NCBI GenBank assembly: GCA_017548075.1
Contig: JAFYNL010000028.1
Span: 1 to 64,000 of the forward strand
From: Bacteroidaceae bacterium
GTDB lineage: Bacteria; Bacteroidota; Bacteroidia; Bacteroidales; Bacteroidaceae
Length of the DNA stretch: 64,000 nucleotides
Direction: 5' to 3'
Positions within the stretch are counted from its first letter, which is position 1. Each line of letters starts with the position of its first letter. The position numbers were made by a program, and so were the translations under genes. The notes beneath the pieces were generated by a model. The model was given only the letters and a program-made list of their open reading frames with translations. It had not been told where the DNA came from and searched no databases. Of this stretch, positions 17,727-25,936 are shown piece after piece.

Positions 17727-18241
17727 GTATCATCATAACTTGCGAGGAACAGGAAACTCAGCTTCGAAGTTTGTTACCTCAAATACTCTCTCTGGAATAT
17801 GGAGGCGAGTATGAGGTCATTGTTGTCGATAAATTGCACGACAAAGATATAGAAGAGTGGCTCGAGGACATGGAAATTCAATACCCACAACTCACCCATA
17901 CCTTCTGTTCTACAACGGCTAGAGGCGTTGACATTGACAAGCTAGCACTTACATTAGGAGCTAAAGCTGCTAACTATGATTGGCTTGTCATTGTTCCTGT
18001 TGATGTTAAGCTGCAAAATGAGGATTGGCTTCGAGAGCTCACAAGTCTTTGTAGCGATGATACAGACTTAATGATAGGAATTATTGATGGCAAGCGTCGA
18101 TGGAATTGGTTCAAGTCGTACCTCTTTCGTCGCCGTTTCTCACTATTCCGTCCAACATCATCCGTCATTCTATGTCGTCGCAATAGATTGCTTCAAGCTA
18201 AAGCCGTCAAATTATCTAAACGTCAAATTGTCAAGTTATAA
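17714..18241 (+). CDS. Short family-2-like glycosyltransferase, possibly truncated
   Basis: The 175-residue protein has a GT2-like beginning (VSIIITCEEQETQLRSLLPQIL..YEVIVVD) and a DWLVIVPVDVKL segment in place of the usual DxD metal site. Typical GT2 enzymes are longer than 230 residues and have a clear DxD and ED motif, so this may be a reduced or inactive member. The last codons (AVKLSKRQIVKL) are written by an 8-mer tandem tract at 18205-18236, which suggests the 3' end was replaced or extended. It overlaps lysA by 13 nt and dedA by 1 nt. No signal peptide is present. Confidence 0.6.
   Translation: MQDVSIIITCEEQETQLRSLLPQILSLEYGGEYEVIVVDKLHDKDIEEWLEDMEIQYPQLTHTFCSTTARGVDIDKLALTLGAKAANYDWLVIVPVDVKLQNEDWLRELTSLCSDDTDLMIGIIDGKRRWNWFKSYLFRRRFSLFRPTSSVILCRRNRLLQAKAVKLSKRQIVKL
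18205..18236 (+). repeat. Four-unit 8-mer tract at the 3' end of the GT2-like gene
   Basis: Units CGTCAAAT, TATCTAAA, CGTCAAAT and TGTCAAGT follow each other without gaps and end one codon before the stop region. They encode part of KAVKLSKRQIVKL. Confidence 0.65.
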
Positions 18242-18864
18242 TGCAAAGCATTCCTTTCATAGCTTGGTGCCTCGAGCACTTGAACTACTGGGTTATTACT
18301 TTGTTGATGGCCATTGAGAGCAGTTTTATTCCTTTTCCAAGCGAAGTCGTTGTGCCTCCAGCAGCCTATATGGCCGCAACTACAGGCGAAATGAATGTCT
18401 TCCTTATTGTGCTTTGTGCTTCTGTAGGAGCTTGCATTGGAGCTCTCGTCAATTACTTTCTGGCTCGATATCTTGGCCGTCCTCTTGTTTATCGTTTTGC
18501 TGAGAGTAGGATAGGGCATATGTGTCTGATTGATAGCGAAAAGGTGGAAAAGGCAGAGCGATACTTCGATGATCATGGAGCAATAGGAACTTTCTTTGGA
18601 CGACTTGTGCCTGCAGTTCGCCAACTTATCAGCATTCCTGCTGGTTTGGCACGAATGGGGCTTGGGCGTTTCATGCTCTACACCACTCTCGGAGCTACCC
18701 TTTGGAACTCCATTCTTGCAGGAATGGGTTGGTATATAGGACATTATTATAGCGGTCAACTTGAAGAGAAAGTCGCTCAATATAGTGGCGAACTCAAGAT
18801 TGCCATGCTTGCTCTTGGAGTTGCCGTCGTTCTTTTCCTAATTTATAAAGGTGTGAAGAAATAA
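18241..18864 (+). CDS. DedA-family membrane protein
   Basis: A 207-residue protein with about five membrane segments and the DedA (SNARE-associated/VTT) core: IESSFIPFPSEVVVPPAAY, GALVNYFLARYLGR, FGRLVPAVRQLISIPAGLARM and TLGATLWNSILAGMGWYIG. DedA proteins are implicated in flipping of undecaprenyl-phosphate or phospholipids and in membrane potential control. The acidic and proline residues of the re-entrant loop (E-x-x-PP) are present. Its ATG overlaps the stop of the preceding gene (TAATG). Confidence 0.9.
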   Translation: MQSIPFIAWCLEHLNYWVITLLMAIESSFIPFPSEVVVPPAAYMAATTGEMNVFLIVLCASVGACIGALVNYFLARYLGRPLVYRFAESRIGHMCLIDSEKVEKAERYFDDHGAIGTFFGRLVPAVRQLISIPAGLARMGLGRFMLYTTLGATLWNSILAGMGWYIGHYYSGQLEEKVAQYSGELKIAMLALGVAVVLFLIYKGVKK

Positions 18865-18877
18865 TCATGAATGCACT

Positions 18878-19780
18878 ATGAAACGATTAACTTTGATTCT
18901 GTTTTGTCTGTTTGCTGGCCTGATTGCCTATTCGCAGAACGATACCATTTTGATAAAAATGATGACTTACAACATTCGTCATGGAGCAGGAATGGACGAT
19001 GTTGTTGATTTGGACAGACAAGCTGCAGTTATTCAAAATGCTCTTCCTGATGTTGTAGGATTGCAGGAAGTAGATAGTGTGGTGAAACGTTCTGGATATA
19101 TTCCTGAAGCAGCCATATTGGGGAATAAGGTTGGAATGCATGCCACTTTTGGTCCTGCGATTCCCCTTACTGGAGGAAAATATGGAGTTGCCATTCTTAG
19201 CAAGGAAGTTCCACTATCAGTCCGCAACATCCCTTTGCCAGGGGAAGAGAAAAGGACTCTGCTTGTTTGCGAGTTCGAGCGATATGTGTTTGCAACAACC
19301 CATCTCGACCTTAATGATTCTTGTCGAACTGCTTCTCTTCCCATCATATTAGAAGAGGCTGCAAGATGGGAAAAACCATTCTTCATTTGTGGAGATTGGA
19401 ATGCTGAGCCGTCTTCTACGCTCATCAAAACCATCAAGAAGAGCTTCAACATTCTGAACAATCTGATTTCAAATAGTGCCAATTATACTTTCCCAGCCAA
19501 CAACCCAAAAAGCATTATCGATTATATAGCTTCTTCTAATCGAGTTGTTAGCCGAAAACCAAAAGTTATCAACGAACCAAATGCTTCCGATCATCGTCCA
19601 GTAGTTGTGGACGTTAAGTTCGAAGTTATTGCAACTGGCATTCATTCACCCTCAGCAAACAGCGAGTTGATGCAGGACGAAGAGGTTTATGACCTTACAG
19701 GAAAGAAGGTTGAAAACGGCAGACTTACTCCTGGCCTTTATATTCTGAAGAAGAGTAAGAAGAAAGTCGTGATTAGGTAA
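18878..19780 (+). CDS. Secreted endonuclease/exonuclease/phosphatase-family protein with sorting-like tail
   Basis: The 300-residue protein has a signal peptide (LILFCLFAGLIAYSQ) and the EEP fold: MTYNIRHGAGMDD, VGLQEVD (metal Glu), HLDLND, CGDWNAEP (catalytic Asp and Asn) and SDHRPVVVDV (final Asp-His). The substrate may be a nucleic acid, phospho-sugar or lipid. The last 40 residues (VYDLTGKKVENGRLTPGLYILKK) resemble the short C-terminal sorting domain of type IX cargo in Prevotella, so export to the cell surface is likely. It is the last gene of the his-lys operon, 13 nt after dedA. Confidence 0.85.
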   Translation: MKRLTLILFCLFAGLIAYSQNDTILIKMMTYNIRHGAGMDDVVDLDRQAAVIQNALPDVVGLQEVDSVVKRSGYIPEAAILGNKVGMHATFGPAIPLTGGKYGVAILSKEVPLSVRNIPLPGEEKRTLLVCEFERYVFATTHLDLNDSCRTASLPIILEEAARWEKPFFICGDWNAEPSSTLIKTIKKSFNILNNLISNSANYTFPANNPKSIIDYIASSNRVVSRKPKVINEPNASDHRPVVVDVKFEVIATGIHSPSANSELMQDEEVYDLTGKKVENGRLTPGLYILKKSKKKVVIR

Positions 19781-19808
19781 GACGAAAAACATGCCTAGTG
19801 TCGTTGCC

Positions 19809-19885
19809 AAACATAACAGGTTAAGATTGCAAACGTAACAGGTTAAGTTTGCCAACATAACACGTTAACTTTGAAAGTTAACTAG
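19809..19885. repeat. 22-bp palindrome array, locus 3
   Basis: TAAC cores begin at 19814, 19836 and 19858 (spacing exactly 22) and a fourth at 19879 (21). Central dinucleotides are AG, AG and AC. It lies between two convergent genes. Confidence 0.88.
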
Positions 19886-19915
19886 CCTAGTTGGAGAACA
19901 CTCCACAAAGCGGCT

Positions 19916-21088
19916 TTACTTTTCTGCAATTCTTTCGAGTGTTTGATAGACTTGCATCAAACCTCTCGGAACATGGAAACAGCCTTTCCACTTGCCGCCT
20001 TTAAGTGTTAAGAGCACTTCTCCTCGACGATTCAAGTAGCCAAACCATTCAGGATATTCTGGGTCCATAAAGTGGCTCCAAACATACTCGTGCACTTTCA
20101 TGAACCAATCCAGACATTCCTGGCTGCCTGTCAGCTCGTAGCCCTTAATCATCGTGATGAGCGTCTCGATATGTACCCACCAAAGCTTCTGGTCCCATTC
20201 AAGTTGCTGAAGAGGTCGTCCCAACCTGTCCATGAAGTAGAAGATGCCTCCATACTGCTTGTCCCAACCATATTCGGCTTCGCGAAGAGCTATGTGAACC
20301 GCTTTCTCTATGAGGTCTTTGCGGCCCAAACGTTTACCCAAATCCATGATGAACCACATAGCTTCGATGGCGTGACCAGGATTCAGGAGTCGTCCTTCAT
20401 GACAATCAACCAGCTTTCCATCCTTGCTTACATGCTCCACAACAAGGTCCAATTCAGGTCGATAGAACACATCGAGAACTTCGTGCAGACAGACGTCGAT
20501 GGTCTCTTGAAGGAACTTGGGTTCCAACAAATCCTCGATTTCGAGGGCAACATTGCAAAGAATCATTGGAAGAGCGAAGTCCTTGAGTGCTCTTGCTCCA
20601 GGAGCAGCCTTGCTCCATTTGCCTTTTGGATTGCTTCTTTTGGAAAGTACGATGTCAAAAGTCTTCTTGGCAATCTCGGCATATTCCTGAATTCCAGTAG
20701 CTTTGTAGAGTTGACCAAAAGCGATAACGGCAAAGGTGTAAGAGAAGATATTGTAAGGTTCAACAAGCGGATGGCCCTCTCTATCGAGCGAAAAGTACCA
20801 ATTCAAGTTGCCGTCGTGCCCATATTTCTTCAGGAACTCGGCCCCCTGAATGGCAGCATCGAGCCATTCCTGCCTCTTCTCTACCTTATTATATAATGTT
20901 GCGAGCATCCAGACTTCTCGACCCTGAAGCCAGATAAACTTGTCTGTATCATACACTTCGCCGTTTCTTTCTATGCAAGTAAAGAAGCCTCCGAACTGCT
21001 TATCTATACTGTTCTCCATCCAGAAAGGCATCACCCTTTCCAGCAACTCGCTCTTGTACTGAGCGGCAAGTAATTTGAAATCTATCAT
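19916..21088 (-). CDS. AGE-family epimerase (N-acylglucosamine 2-epimerase-like)
   Basis: The 390-residue alpha6/alpha6 barrel begins FKLLAAQYKSELLERVMPFWMENSIDKQFGGFFTC and has KFIWLQGREVWMLATLYN, the active-site-like LNPGHAIEAMWFIMD and KLWWVHIETLITMIKGYE. These fit the AGE superfamily: N-acetylglucosamine/N-acetylmannosamine 2-epimerase or cellobiose/mannose 2-epimerase. The neighbour 5 nt upstream is a sialic-acid-type mutarotase/transporter fusion, which favours N-acetylmannosamine conversion in sialic acid use. No N-acetylneuraminate lyase or sialidase is in the window, so this is an inference. Confidence 0.85.
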   Translation of the reverse strand: MIDFKLLAAQYKSELLERVMPFWMENSIDKQFGGFFTCIERNGEVYDTDKFIWLQGREVWMLATLYNKVEKRQEWLDAAIQGAEFLKKYGHDGNLNWYFSLDREGHPLVEPYNIFSYTFAVIAFGQLYKATGIQEYAEIAKKTFDIVLSKRSNPKGKWSKAAPGARALKDFALPMILCNVALEIEDLLEPKFLQETIDVCLHEVLDVFYRPELDLVVEHVSKDGKLVDCHEGRLLNPGHAIEAMWFIMDLGKRLGRKDLIEKAVHIALREAEYGWDKQYGGIFYFMDRLGRPLQQLEWDQKLWWVHIETLITMIKGYELTGSQECLDWFMKVHEYVWSHFMDPEYPEWFGYLNRRGEVLLTLKGGKWKGCFHVPRGLMQVYQTLERIAEK

Positions 21089-21093
21089 GATAT

Positions 21094-23490
21094 TTAGTTT
21101 TTATTTACGAATGACATAAGCCAAGCAACAATTACACTCACCACAATTCCTGTTGCACCAAAGAGGAAGAAGTTGACATCTGTGTAAAGATACATCAGGA
21201 AGACAACCAATTCGCCTGCCACAAAGCCAGTCAAAGCCGCTTTACCCTTGATGCGAGGGAAGAAGATGGCCATTACGAAGAGTCCTCCAAGACCGCTTGT
21301 CAGCAAGCCAAGAATGGTGTTGAAATAGTCGAGCAACGAGGCAATATCCCAAGTTGCCATCAAAAGAGCAATTCCCAAGCCCATCATTCCGCTCACAACA
21401 CAAGTCCAACGAGCAACTCTAAGAAGCGTCGTATCTTTGATTGAAGGGCGGAATCTTTGCACGAAGTCAACGCTAAAGGCTGTCGAGACACTATTGATAT
21501 TGCTCGAAATCGTGCTCATTGTTGCGGCAAAGATAGCGGCAATCAACAGTCCGGCAATTCCTGCAGGCATTTGGCTCATCATGAAGAATGGGAAGATGGC
21601 ATCTCCTTGCTGCATTGTAATGTCCAGACTTGCTGGATGCGTCTTGTAGAAAGTGTAGAGACCTGTGCCGATGAAGTAGAATGCGACTGAGATAAAGACA
21701 CTCATAAAGCCGTTCACAAGGATGCTTCGACCTGCACTCTTCTCATCTTTTGTGGTCATATATCGCTGGATAACCGTTTGGTCGCTTGTATAGGAAATCA
21801 GGTTGTTAGCTATGCCTCCACCAATGATTGCCACCCAGAAAGTGACTCTTCGATAGTCCAAACTCCAAATGAAGAGTCGCAGTTTATCGTTATCAACTGC
21901 AAGATTCCACGCTCCAGAGAAGCCTCCTTCTGTGTTTCCCCATAGATAAAGGGCAGCAAAGATGGCGCCACCAACAAGGATACAACCTTGCACAACATCT
22001 CCCCAAATGACGGCTTCCACGCCTCCCATAGTACAATATATTATGGTAACGAGTCCCATCAATATGATGCAAAGGTAGATATCGATGCCTGTAACTGCGG
22101 TAAGAGCTAGCGAAGGCAAGTACATCACAAGTGCCATTCTTGCCACCATGAAGATGCAGAACAGGGAAGATGCCAAGAGTCGAGTGGCTGCGTTGAAGCG
22201 TTCCTCGAGTATTGCATAAGCCGAAGCCGCCTTGCTTCTGCGGAAGTAGGGTAGATAGTACCAAATCACAGGGAAGCCCACAATCGGAATCATCCAGAGC
22301 ATCGGATAGTAGGTCCAATCTGTGGCATAGGCTTTGGCGGGAATCGCCATATAAGTAATTGCGCTAAGCATTGTGGCATAAATGCTTATGCCTGCAGCCC
22401 ACCAAGGCACTCTTCCGCCTCCCTTGAAGAAATCTTCTGCTCCGTTCTCTCTTTGCATAAAGTAGATGCCCATTCCCAGCATAGCCAGAAGGTAGAGAGC
22501 AAGAACGGTCCAATTAAGCCAACCAAAGGAAGTGTCGCGTTTCGTCTCAATTCGAGAGATTTGATTCGACCTGATTCCAGGCATCGTCTCGCCTCCGCTA
22601 TAATACCAACCTCCATCGAAAGGCGTGAGAGCAGCTCCAGCTCGAGCAAGTAAGCTATCGCCAGGAATGGTCATCCAAGAGTCAGTAATTGTGTGATAAG
22701 CAAGCACATCTTTGCGGAACTTATACCAAGAAGGTTCATGACGAAGGTAATTCTCATCCTGTTTTCCTTGAATGGCAGACTGGAAAATGTCGTAGTTCAC
22801 GCCTCCAAAGAAGAGAATATGACTATAGCCACAAGTCGAAGAGCAAGAGCCAACAATCGACGTTCCTTCGAGTAGAGAAGTTTTTGACCATTCGAGCGAC
22901 TTCAGATTGAGTTTCAAGCCATAAGTATAAACATCTTTATTGTAGCCTCCAAAGATGTAGAGCGCCTTACCTTCAGGTGCATTCTGGACTGCCATACAAG
23001 GTTGCAAACGCCCTGAGTCAGGCAGTTCGCAGAGCTTCATCCATTCCTTTCCATCAGGCCAATCGAGAGCAAAAACATCTTTATTAAGGTCACCATTCGA
23101 CTGACCTCCAGCTACAAAGATTCTGTCTGCACCATAACAAGCGGCAAAGTTGTCGAGAGGTTTGGGAAGAGAGGGAAGGGAAGCAGGACTGACAGAATCG
23201 TCTGAGCCGTTTTCATTCAAGCCTCCTAAGTACACAGTCCCTTCTGGAACAGCCACACTCGCACCATAAGCCTTCGGATAGAAGACCTTCTGACCGCCTT
23301 CGGCACAAGGAACATCAGGAAAGTTGCAACCTCCCCAAGTCTTGAGTTGCCCGTCGACAATGCCAGCAAAATGCCCTGAAACGGCTCGTTCCATTTCCCC
23401 TGCAGGACTGACGACAATGTTGTTCTGCGCATAGCAAAGTCCCACAATAAAGGGAAAAAAGATATAGAATATGGCAGTTTGTTTTCTCAT
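21094..23490 (-). CDS. Kelch (NanM-like mutarotase) - sodium:solute symporter fusion
   Basis: The 798-residue protein has a signal peptide, a six-bladed kelch propeller over about residues 30-310 (repeats such as ADRIFVAGGQSNGDLNKDVFALDW and GKALYIFGGYNKDVYTYGL), then a sodium:solute symporter domain from about 320 with roughly a dozen membrane helices (NWTVLALYLLAMLGMGIYFMQ; WWAAGISIYATMLSAITYMA; GGVEAVIWGDVVQG; YTSDQTVIQRYMTTKDEKSA). The propeller resembles cyclically permuted NanM-type mutarotases for N-acetylneuraminate; placing it on the periplasmic side of its transporter would feed the correct anomer. Operon with the AGE epimerase. The sugar is inferred. Confidence 0.85.
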   Translation of the reverse strand: MRKQTAIFYIFFPFIVGLCYAQNNIVVSPAGEMERAVSGHFAGIVDGQLKTWGGCNFPDVPCAEGGQKVFYPKAYGASVAVPEGTVYLGGLNENGSDDSVSPASLPSLPKPLDNFAACYGADRIFVAGGQSNGDLNKDVFALDWPDGKEWMKLCELPDSGRLQPCMAVQNAPEGKALYIFGGYNKDVYTYGLKLNLKSLEWSKTSLLEGTSIVGSCSSTCGYSHILFFGGVNYDIFQSAIQGKQDENYLRHEPSWYKFRKDVLAYHTITDSWMTIPGDSLLARAGAALTPFDGGWYYSGGETMPGIRSNQISRIETKRDTSFGWLNWTVLALYLLAMLGMGIYFMQRENGAEDFFKGGGRVPWWAAGISIYATMLSAITYMAIPAKAYATDWTYYPMLWMIPIVGFPVIWYYLPYFRRSKAASAYAILEERFNAATRLLASSLFCIFMVARMALVMYLPSLALTAVTGIDIYLCIILMGLVTIIYCTMGGVEAVIWGDVVQGCILVGGAIFAALYLWGNTEGGFSGAWNLAVDNDKLRLFIWSLDYRRVTFWVAIIGGGIANNLISYTSDQTVIQRYMTTKDEKSAGRSILVNGFMSVFISVAFYFIGTGLYTFYKTHPASLDITMQQGDAIFPFFMMSQMPAGIAGLLIAAIFAATMSTISSNINSVSTAFSVDFVQRFRPSIKDTTLLRVARWTCVVSGMMGLGIALLMATWDIASLLDYFNTILGLLTSGLGGLFVMAIFFPRIKGKAALTGFVAGELVVFLMYLYTDVNFFLFGATGIVVSVIVAWLMSFVNKN

Positions 23491-23539
23491 TTATCTGGTC
23501 TTTGTCTTTATTGGCATTAGTTATTTTTGTTTCTGAATG

Positions 23540-23570
23540 CAAATTTACACATTTCTTTTCAACTTACAAA
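23540..23570 (-). promoter_or_regulatory. Promoter of the symporter-epimerase operon
   Basis: Minus-strand TTTG (23567-23570), 19 bp, TAAATTTG (23540-23547). The leader is about 45 nt. A second TAnnTTTG (TACTTTTG, 23567-23574) overlaps the -33 site. Confidence 0.7.
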
Positions 23571-23620
23571 AGTATTTGAGCGAAAAGTTCAAATGGCATC
23601 TTAATAAACGCTCCTCGCTT

Positions 23621-23711
23621 AGTTTGGAAACGTAACACAGTTAAATCGCAAACTTAACTCGTTAACTTTGCCAACTTAACAGGTTAAATCGGCCAACTTG
23701 GCACGTTATCT
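23621..23711. repeat. 22-bp palindrome array, locus 4
   Basis: TAAC cores start at 23633, 23655 and 23677, with a decayed core (TGGC) at 23699, all 22 bp apart. This copy lies in the 405-bp region between divergent genes (23491-23895), which otherwise holds two promoters and the 7-mer tract; no gene is seen there. Confidence 0.85.
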
Positions 23712-23790
23712 TTTTGAACACACTTTGGCACGAAATTTGTAAAAACAAATGTGAAAAACGATTATGCCCAGTTTAAGAACCGTTAATTGC

Positions 23791-23818
23791 AAAAATGAAA
23801 AGTTAAAAATGAAAAGGG
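23791..23818. repeat. Four-unit 7-mer tract upstream of the htrA promoter
   Basis: AAAAATG, AAAAGTT, AAAAATG and AAAAGGG follow head to tail, 29 bp before the htrA -7 element. Because the units are A-rich the pattern is weaker than the other tracts. Confidence 0.5.
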
Positions 23819-23846
23819 AAATGTACATACTAATATAAAATGTACT

Positions 23847-23854
23847 TACCTTTG
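23847..23854 (+). promoter_or_regulatory. Promoter -7 element of htrA
   Basis: TACCTTTG with a 36-nt leader to the start codon. Upstream, ATGTACAT and ATGTACTT form a near-repeat at 23821-23846 that could bind a regulator; no -33 TTTG is evident. Confidence 0.6.
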
Positions 23855-23895
23855 CGACAGAAAACTTAATAACATAACTAAAAACATAAATAACT

Positions 23896-25404
23896 ATGAC
23901 TCAGACAACTAAGAATTGGTTTGGCGCAATTGCTCTCATTTTGGGCAGTAGCGCAGTGACTGGTGCAGTTGTAAGAAGTACTGCATCGAGCAGAGAGCCT
24001 ATGATGGAACAGCCTGCAACGGCAGCAATGCCAGCTCAGGTGGCAGCTCCTGGCGGTTATGTCGATTTGACGACGGCTGCGGAGAGTGCGGTGGAATCTG
24101 TAGTATATATTAAGGTAACGCAAACTGGCAAGACTCAAAGAGTTCAGATTCAGCAAGACCCGTTTGGGTTCGACGACTTCTTCAACGATTTCTTCGGCTT
24201 TGGTGGCAGAGGTCAGCAACCTCAGCAACGCGAATACAAGACTCCTGACCGTCATGCTGCAGGTAGTGGTGTGATTATCTCGAATGACGGCTATATCGTA
24301 ACGAACAATCATGTAGTTGGCGAAGCCGACGAAATTGAGGTGAAGCTCAATGACAATCGCGAGTTTAAGGGCCGCATCATTGGCTGTGACGCTACTACAG
24401 ACCTTGCTCTCATCAAGATTGATGCGAAGGATCTTCCTGCCATCAAGATTGGCAATAGCGACGACTTGAAGCTTGGTCAATGGGTGCTTGCAGTCGGCAA
24501 TCCCTTCAACCTGACCTCGACCGTTACTGCAGGTATCGTTAGTGCTAAGGCTCGTTCTCTTGGCGCAAACGGCATCGAGAGTTTCATACAGACAGATGCA
24601 GCCATCAATAGCGGTAATTCTGGAGGCGCTCTTGTCAATGAGAAAGGCGAACTGGTGGGTATCAACGCTATGCTCTACAGCCAGACTGGAAGCTATAGCG
24701 GCTACGGCTTCGCTATTCCGACATCTATTATGAATAAGGTTGTGGACGACTTGAAGGTCTATGGAACTGTTCAAAGAGCTATTCTTGGCGTGCAAGGCAT
24801 CGACGTTTCGAACTGGATTGACAGCGAGAAGGCTAAGGGCAACAACCCTGACCTCGATGTTGTGGAAGGCATCTATGTTGATAAGGTTTCCGACACTAGT
24901 GCAGCTGAGGAAGCTGGATTGGAGAAAGGCGACGTCATCACAGAATTCGACGGCAAGAAGGTCAGCAAGATGTCCGAGCTGCAGGAAGCAATTACTCAGC
25001 ATCGTCCAGGTGATAAGGTAAGCATTACCTACAAGCGCGGCAAAAAGCAGATCAAAGCGAATGTAACACTCCGCAATACTCAAGGCACTACTAAGGTGAT
25101 GGAGGAAGTTGACCTCGACCAGATGGGCGTTAACCTGAAGCCTATTAGCGAGGGAGAGCAGGAGATGTTCGGCATCAATTACGGCCTGACTATCAATGCG
25201 ATACGAAACGGCAAGATGAAGCAAGCAGGTGCCACTAAGGGCACAATCATCCTGCAAGTCAACGACCAGAAGATGCAGACTGTTGAAGATTGGGAAGATG
25301 CCGTAACGAAAGCTATTCAAAGCACAGACCGCACTCTCTGGATAAAGGCTATCACTCCAAGTGGCCGCAAGGTCAGCTATGTAATTGAACTGGATGAAAA
25401 CTAA
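23896..25404 (+). CDS. Periplasmic serine protease, HtrA/DegQ family
   Basis: The 502-residue protein has a signal or anchor segment (FGAIALILGSSAVTGAVV), a trypsin-like domain and two PDZ domains (about 280-375 and 395-495). The catalytic triad is visible: His139 in VTNNHVVG, Asp169 in ATTDLALIKID and Ser242 in INSGNSGGALVN. A flexible Phe/Gly/Gln-rich loop (DDFFNDFFGFGGRGQQPQQ) matches the LA loop of Deg proteases. It degrades or chaperones misfolded envelope proteins. It is transcribed alone and ends at a hairpin. Confidence 0.96.
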   Translation: MTQTTKNWFGAIALILGSSAVTGAVVRSTASSREPMMEQPATAAMPAQVAAPGGYVDLTTAAESAVESVVYIKVTQTGKTQRVQIQQDPFGFDDFFNDFFGFGGRGQQPQQREYKTPDRHAAGSGVIISNDGYIVTNNHVVGEADEIEVKLNDNREFKGRIIGCDATTDLALIKIDAKDLPAIKIGNSDDLKLGQWVLAVGNPFNLTSTVTAGIVSAKARSLGANGIESFIQTDAAINSGNSGGALVNEKGELVGINAMLYSQTGSYSGYGFAIPTSIMNKVVDDLKVYGTVQRAILGVQGIDVSNWIDSEKAKGNNPDLDVVEGIYVDKVSDTSAAEEAGLEKGDVITEFDGKKVSKMSELQEAITQHRPGDKVSITYKRGKKQIKANVTLRNTQGTTKVMEEVDLDQMGVNLKPISEGEQEMFGINYGLTINAIRNGKMKQAGATKGTIILQVNDQKMQTVEDWEDAVTKAIQSTDRTLWIKAITPSGRKVSYVIELDEN

Positions 25405-25433
25405 ACCTTTCCTAAAGGAACGGACTTAAAAAG

Positions 25434-25470
25434 TTCCCTGAATCCTTTGTGGGTTCGGGGAATTTTCGTA
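25434..25470 (+). terminator. Terminator of htrA, overlapping the next promoter
   Basis: TTCCCTGAATCC and GGGTTCGGGGAA pair completely if two G-U pairs are allowed; the loop is TTTGT and TTTTC follows. The loop TTTG is also the likely -33 element of the next gene. Confidence 0.7.
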
Positions 25471-25476
25471 AATTTG
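25446..25476 (+). promoter_or_regulatory. Promoter of the 25499-27601 cluster
   Basis: TTTG (25446-25449), 19 bp, TAAATTTG (25469-25476). It precedes the secreted protein gene by 22 bp and probably drives the HprK-like, peptidase and PqqD-like genes too. Confidence 0.7.
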
Positions 25477-25498
25477 CAGCCGCAAATTATATATAATA

Positions 25499-25936
25499 AT
25501 GAATAAGTCTCTGAAAGCAATAATATGTTTCGCTCTGCTTCTCCTGACTGCGGTTGGGCCGATGGAAGCGAAGAGTAAGAGCAAGAAAGTCGTTCAGAAG
25601 CCGACTTATATGATTGGTGTGGCGATTTCGCAGGTCGATTCGGTTATCTTCATTACCGATTTGCATAAAGTCGATAGCGTCACAATCCAGAAGAAAACGA
25701 AGTTCCTGATGGACCGTCAGCTCTATTCCTTCCAGTTGCAGAAGTACATCACAGAAACCTACAAAGGTGGTCCTTATGTGACTGCAATCTTCTTCGGCAA
25801 CAAACTCAGGAAGATGGAGAACAAATACCTTGCTCTCCACAAACGCTATGTTCAGAGCAAGGAACTCAGGATGATTCTGGTTGACCAAGGTCAGTTCCGC
25901 TTCAAGCCTGAGAAGTACATTGAAGAAAACGAGTAA
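25499..25936 (+). CDS. Secreted protein of unknown function
   Basis: The 145-residue protein has a clear signal peptide (MNKSLKAIICFALLLLTAVGPMEAKS). The mature part is basic, starts with a Lys/Ser-rich stretch and has an alternating beta pattern (YMIGVAISQVDSVIFITDLHKVDSVTIQKKTKF), then a charged helix region. I do not recognise the family and see no catalytic motif or cysteine pair. Its stop codon overlaps the ATG of the HprK-like kinase (TAATG), and it shares one promoter with the kinase, peptidase and PqqD-like genes, so it may be their substrate or target. That link is inference. Confidence 0.75.
   Translation: MNKSLKAIICFALLLLTAVGPMEAKSKSKKVVQKPTYMIGVAISQVDSVIFITDLHKVDSVTIQKKTKFLMDRQLYSFQLQKYITETYKGGPYVTAIFFGNKLRKMENKYLALHKRYVQSKELRMILVDQGQFRFKPEKYIEENE

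Noticed and set aside
23878..25320. 480-codon minus-strand frame opposite htrA
   Set aside because: HtrA has a full catalytic triad and PDZ domains on the other strand; the antisense product is low in meaning and without promoter.
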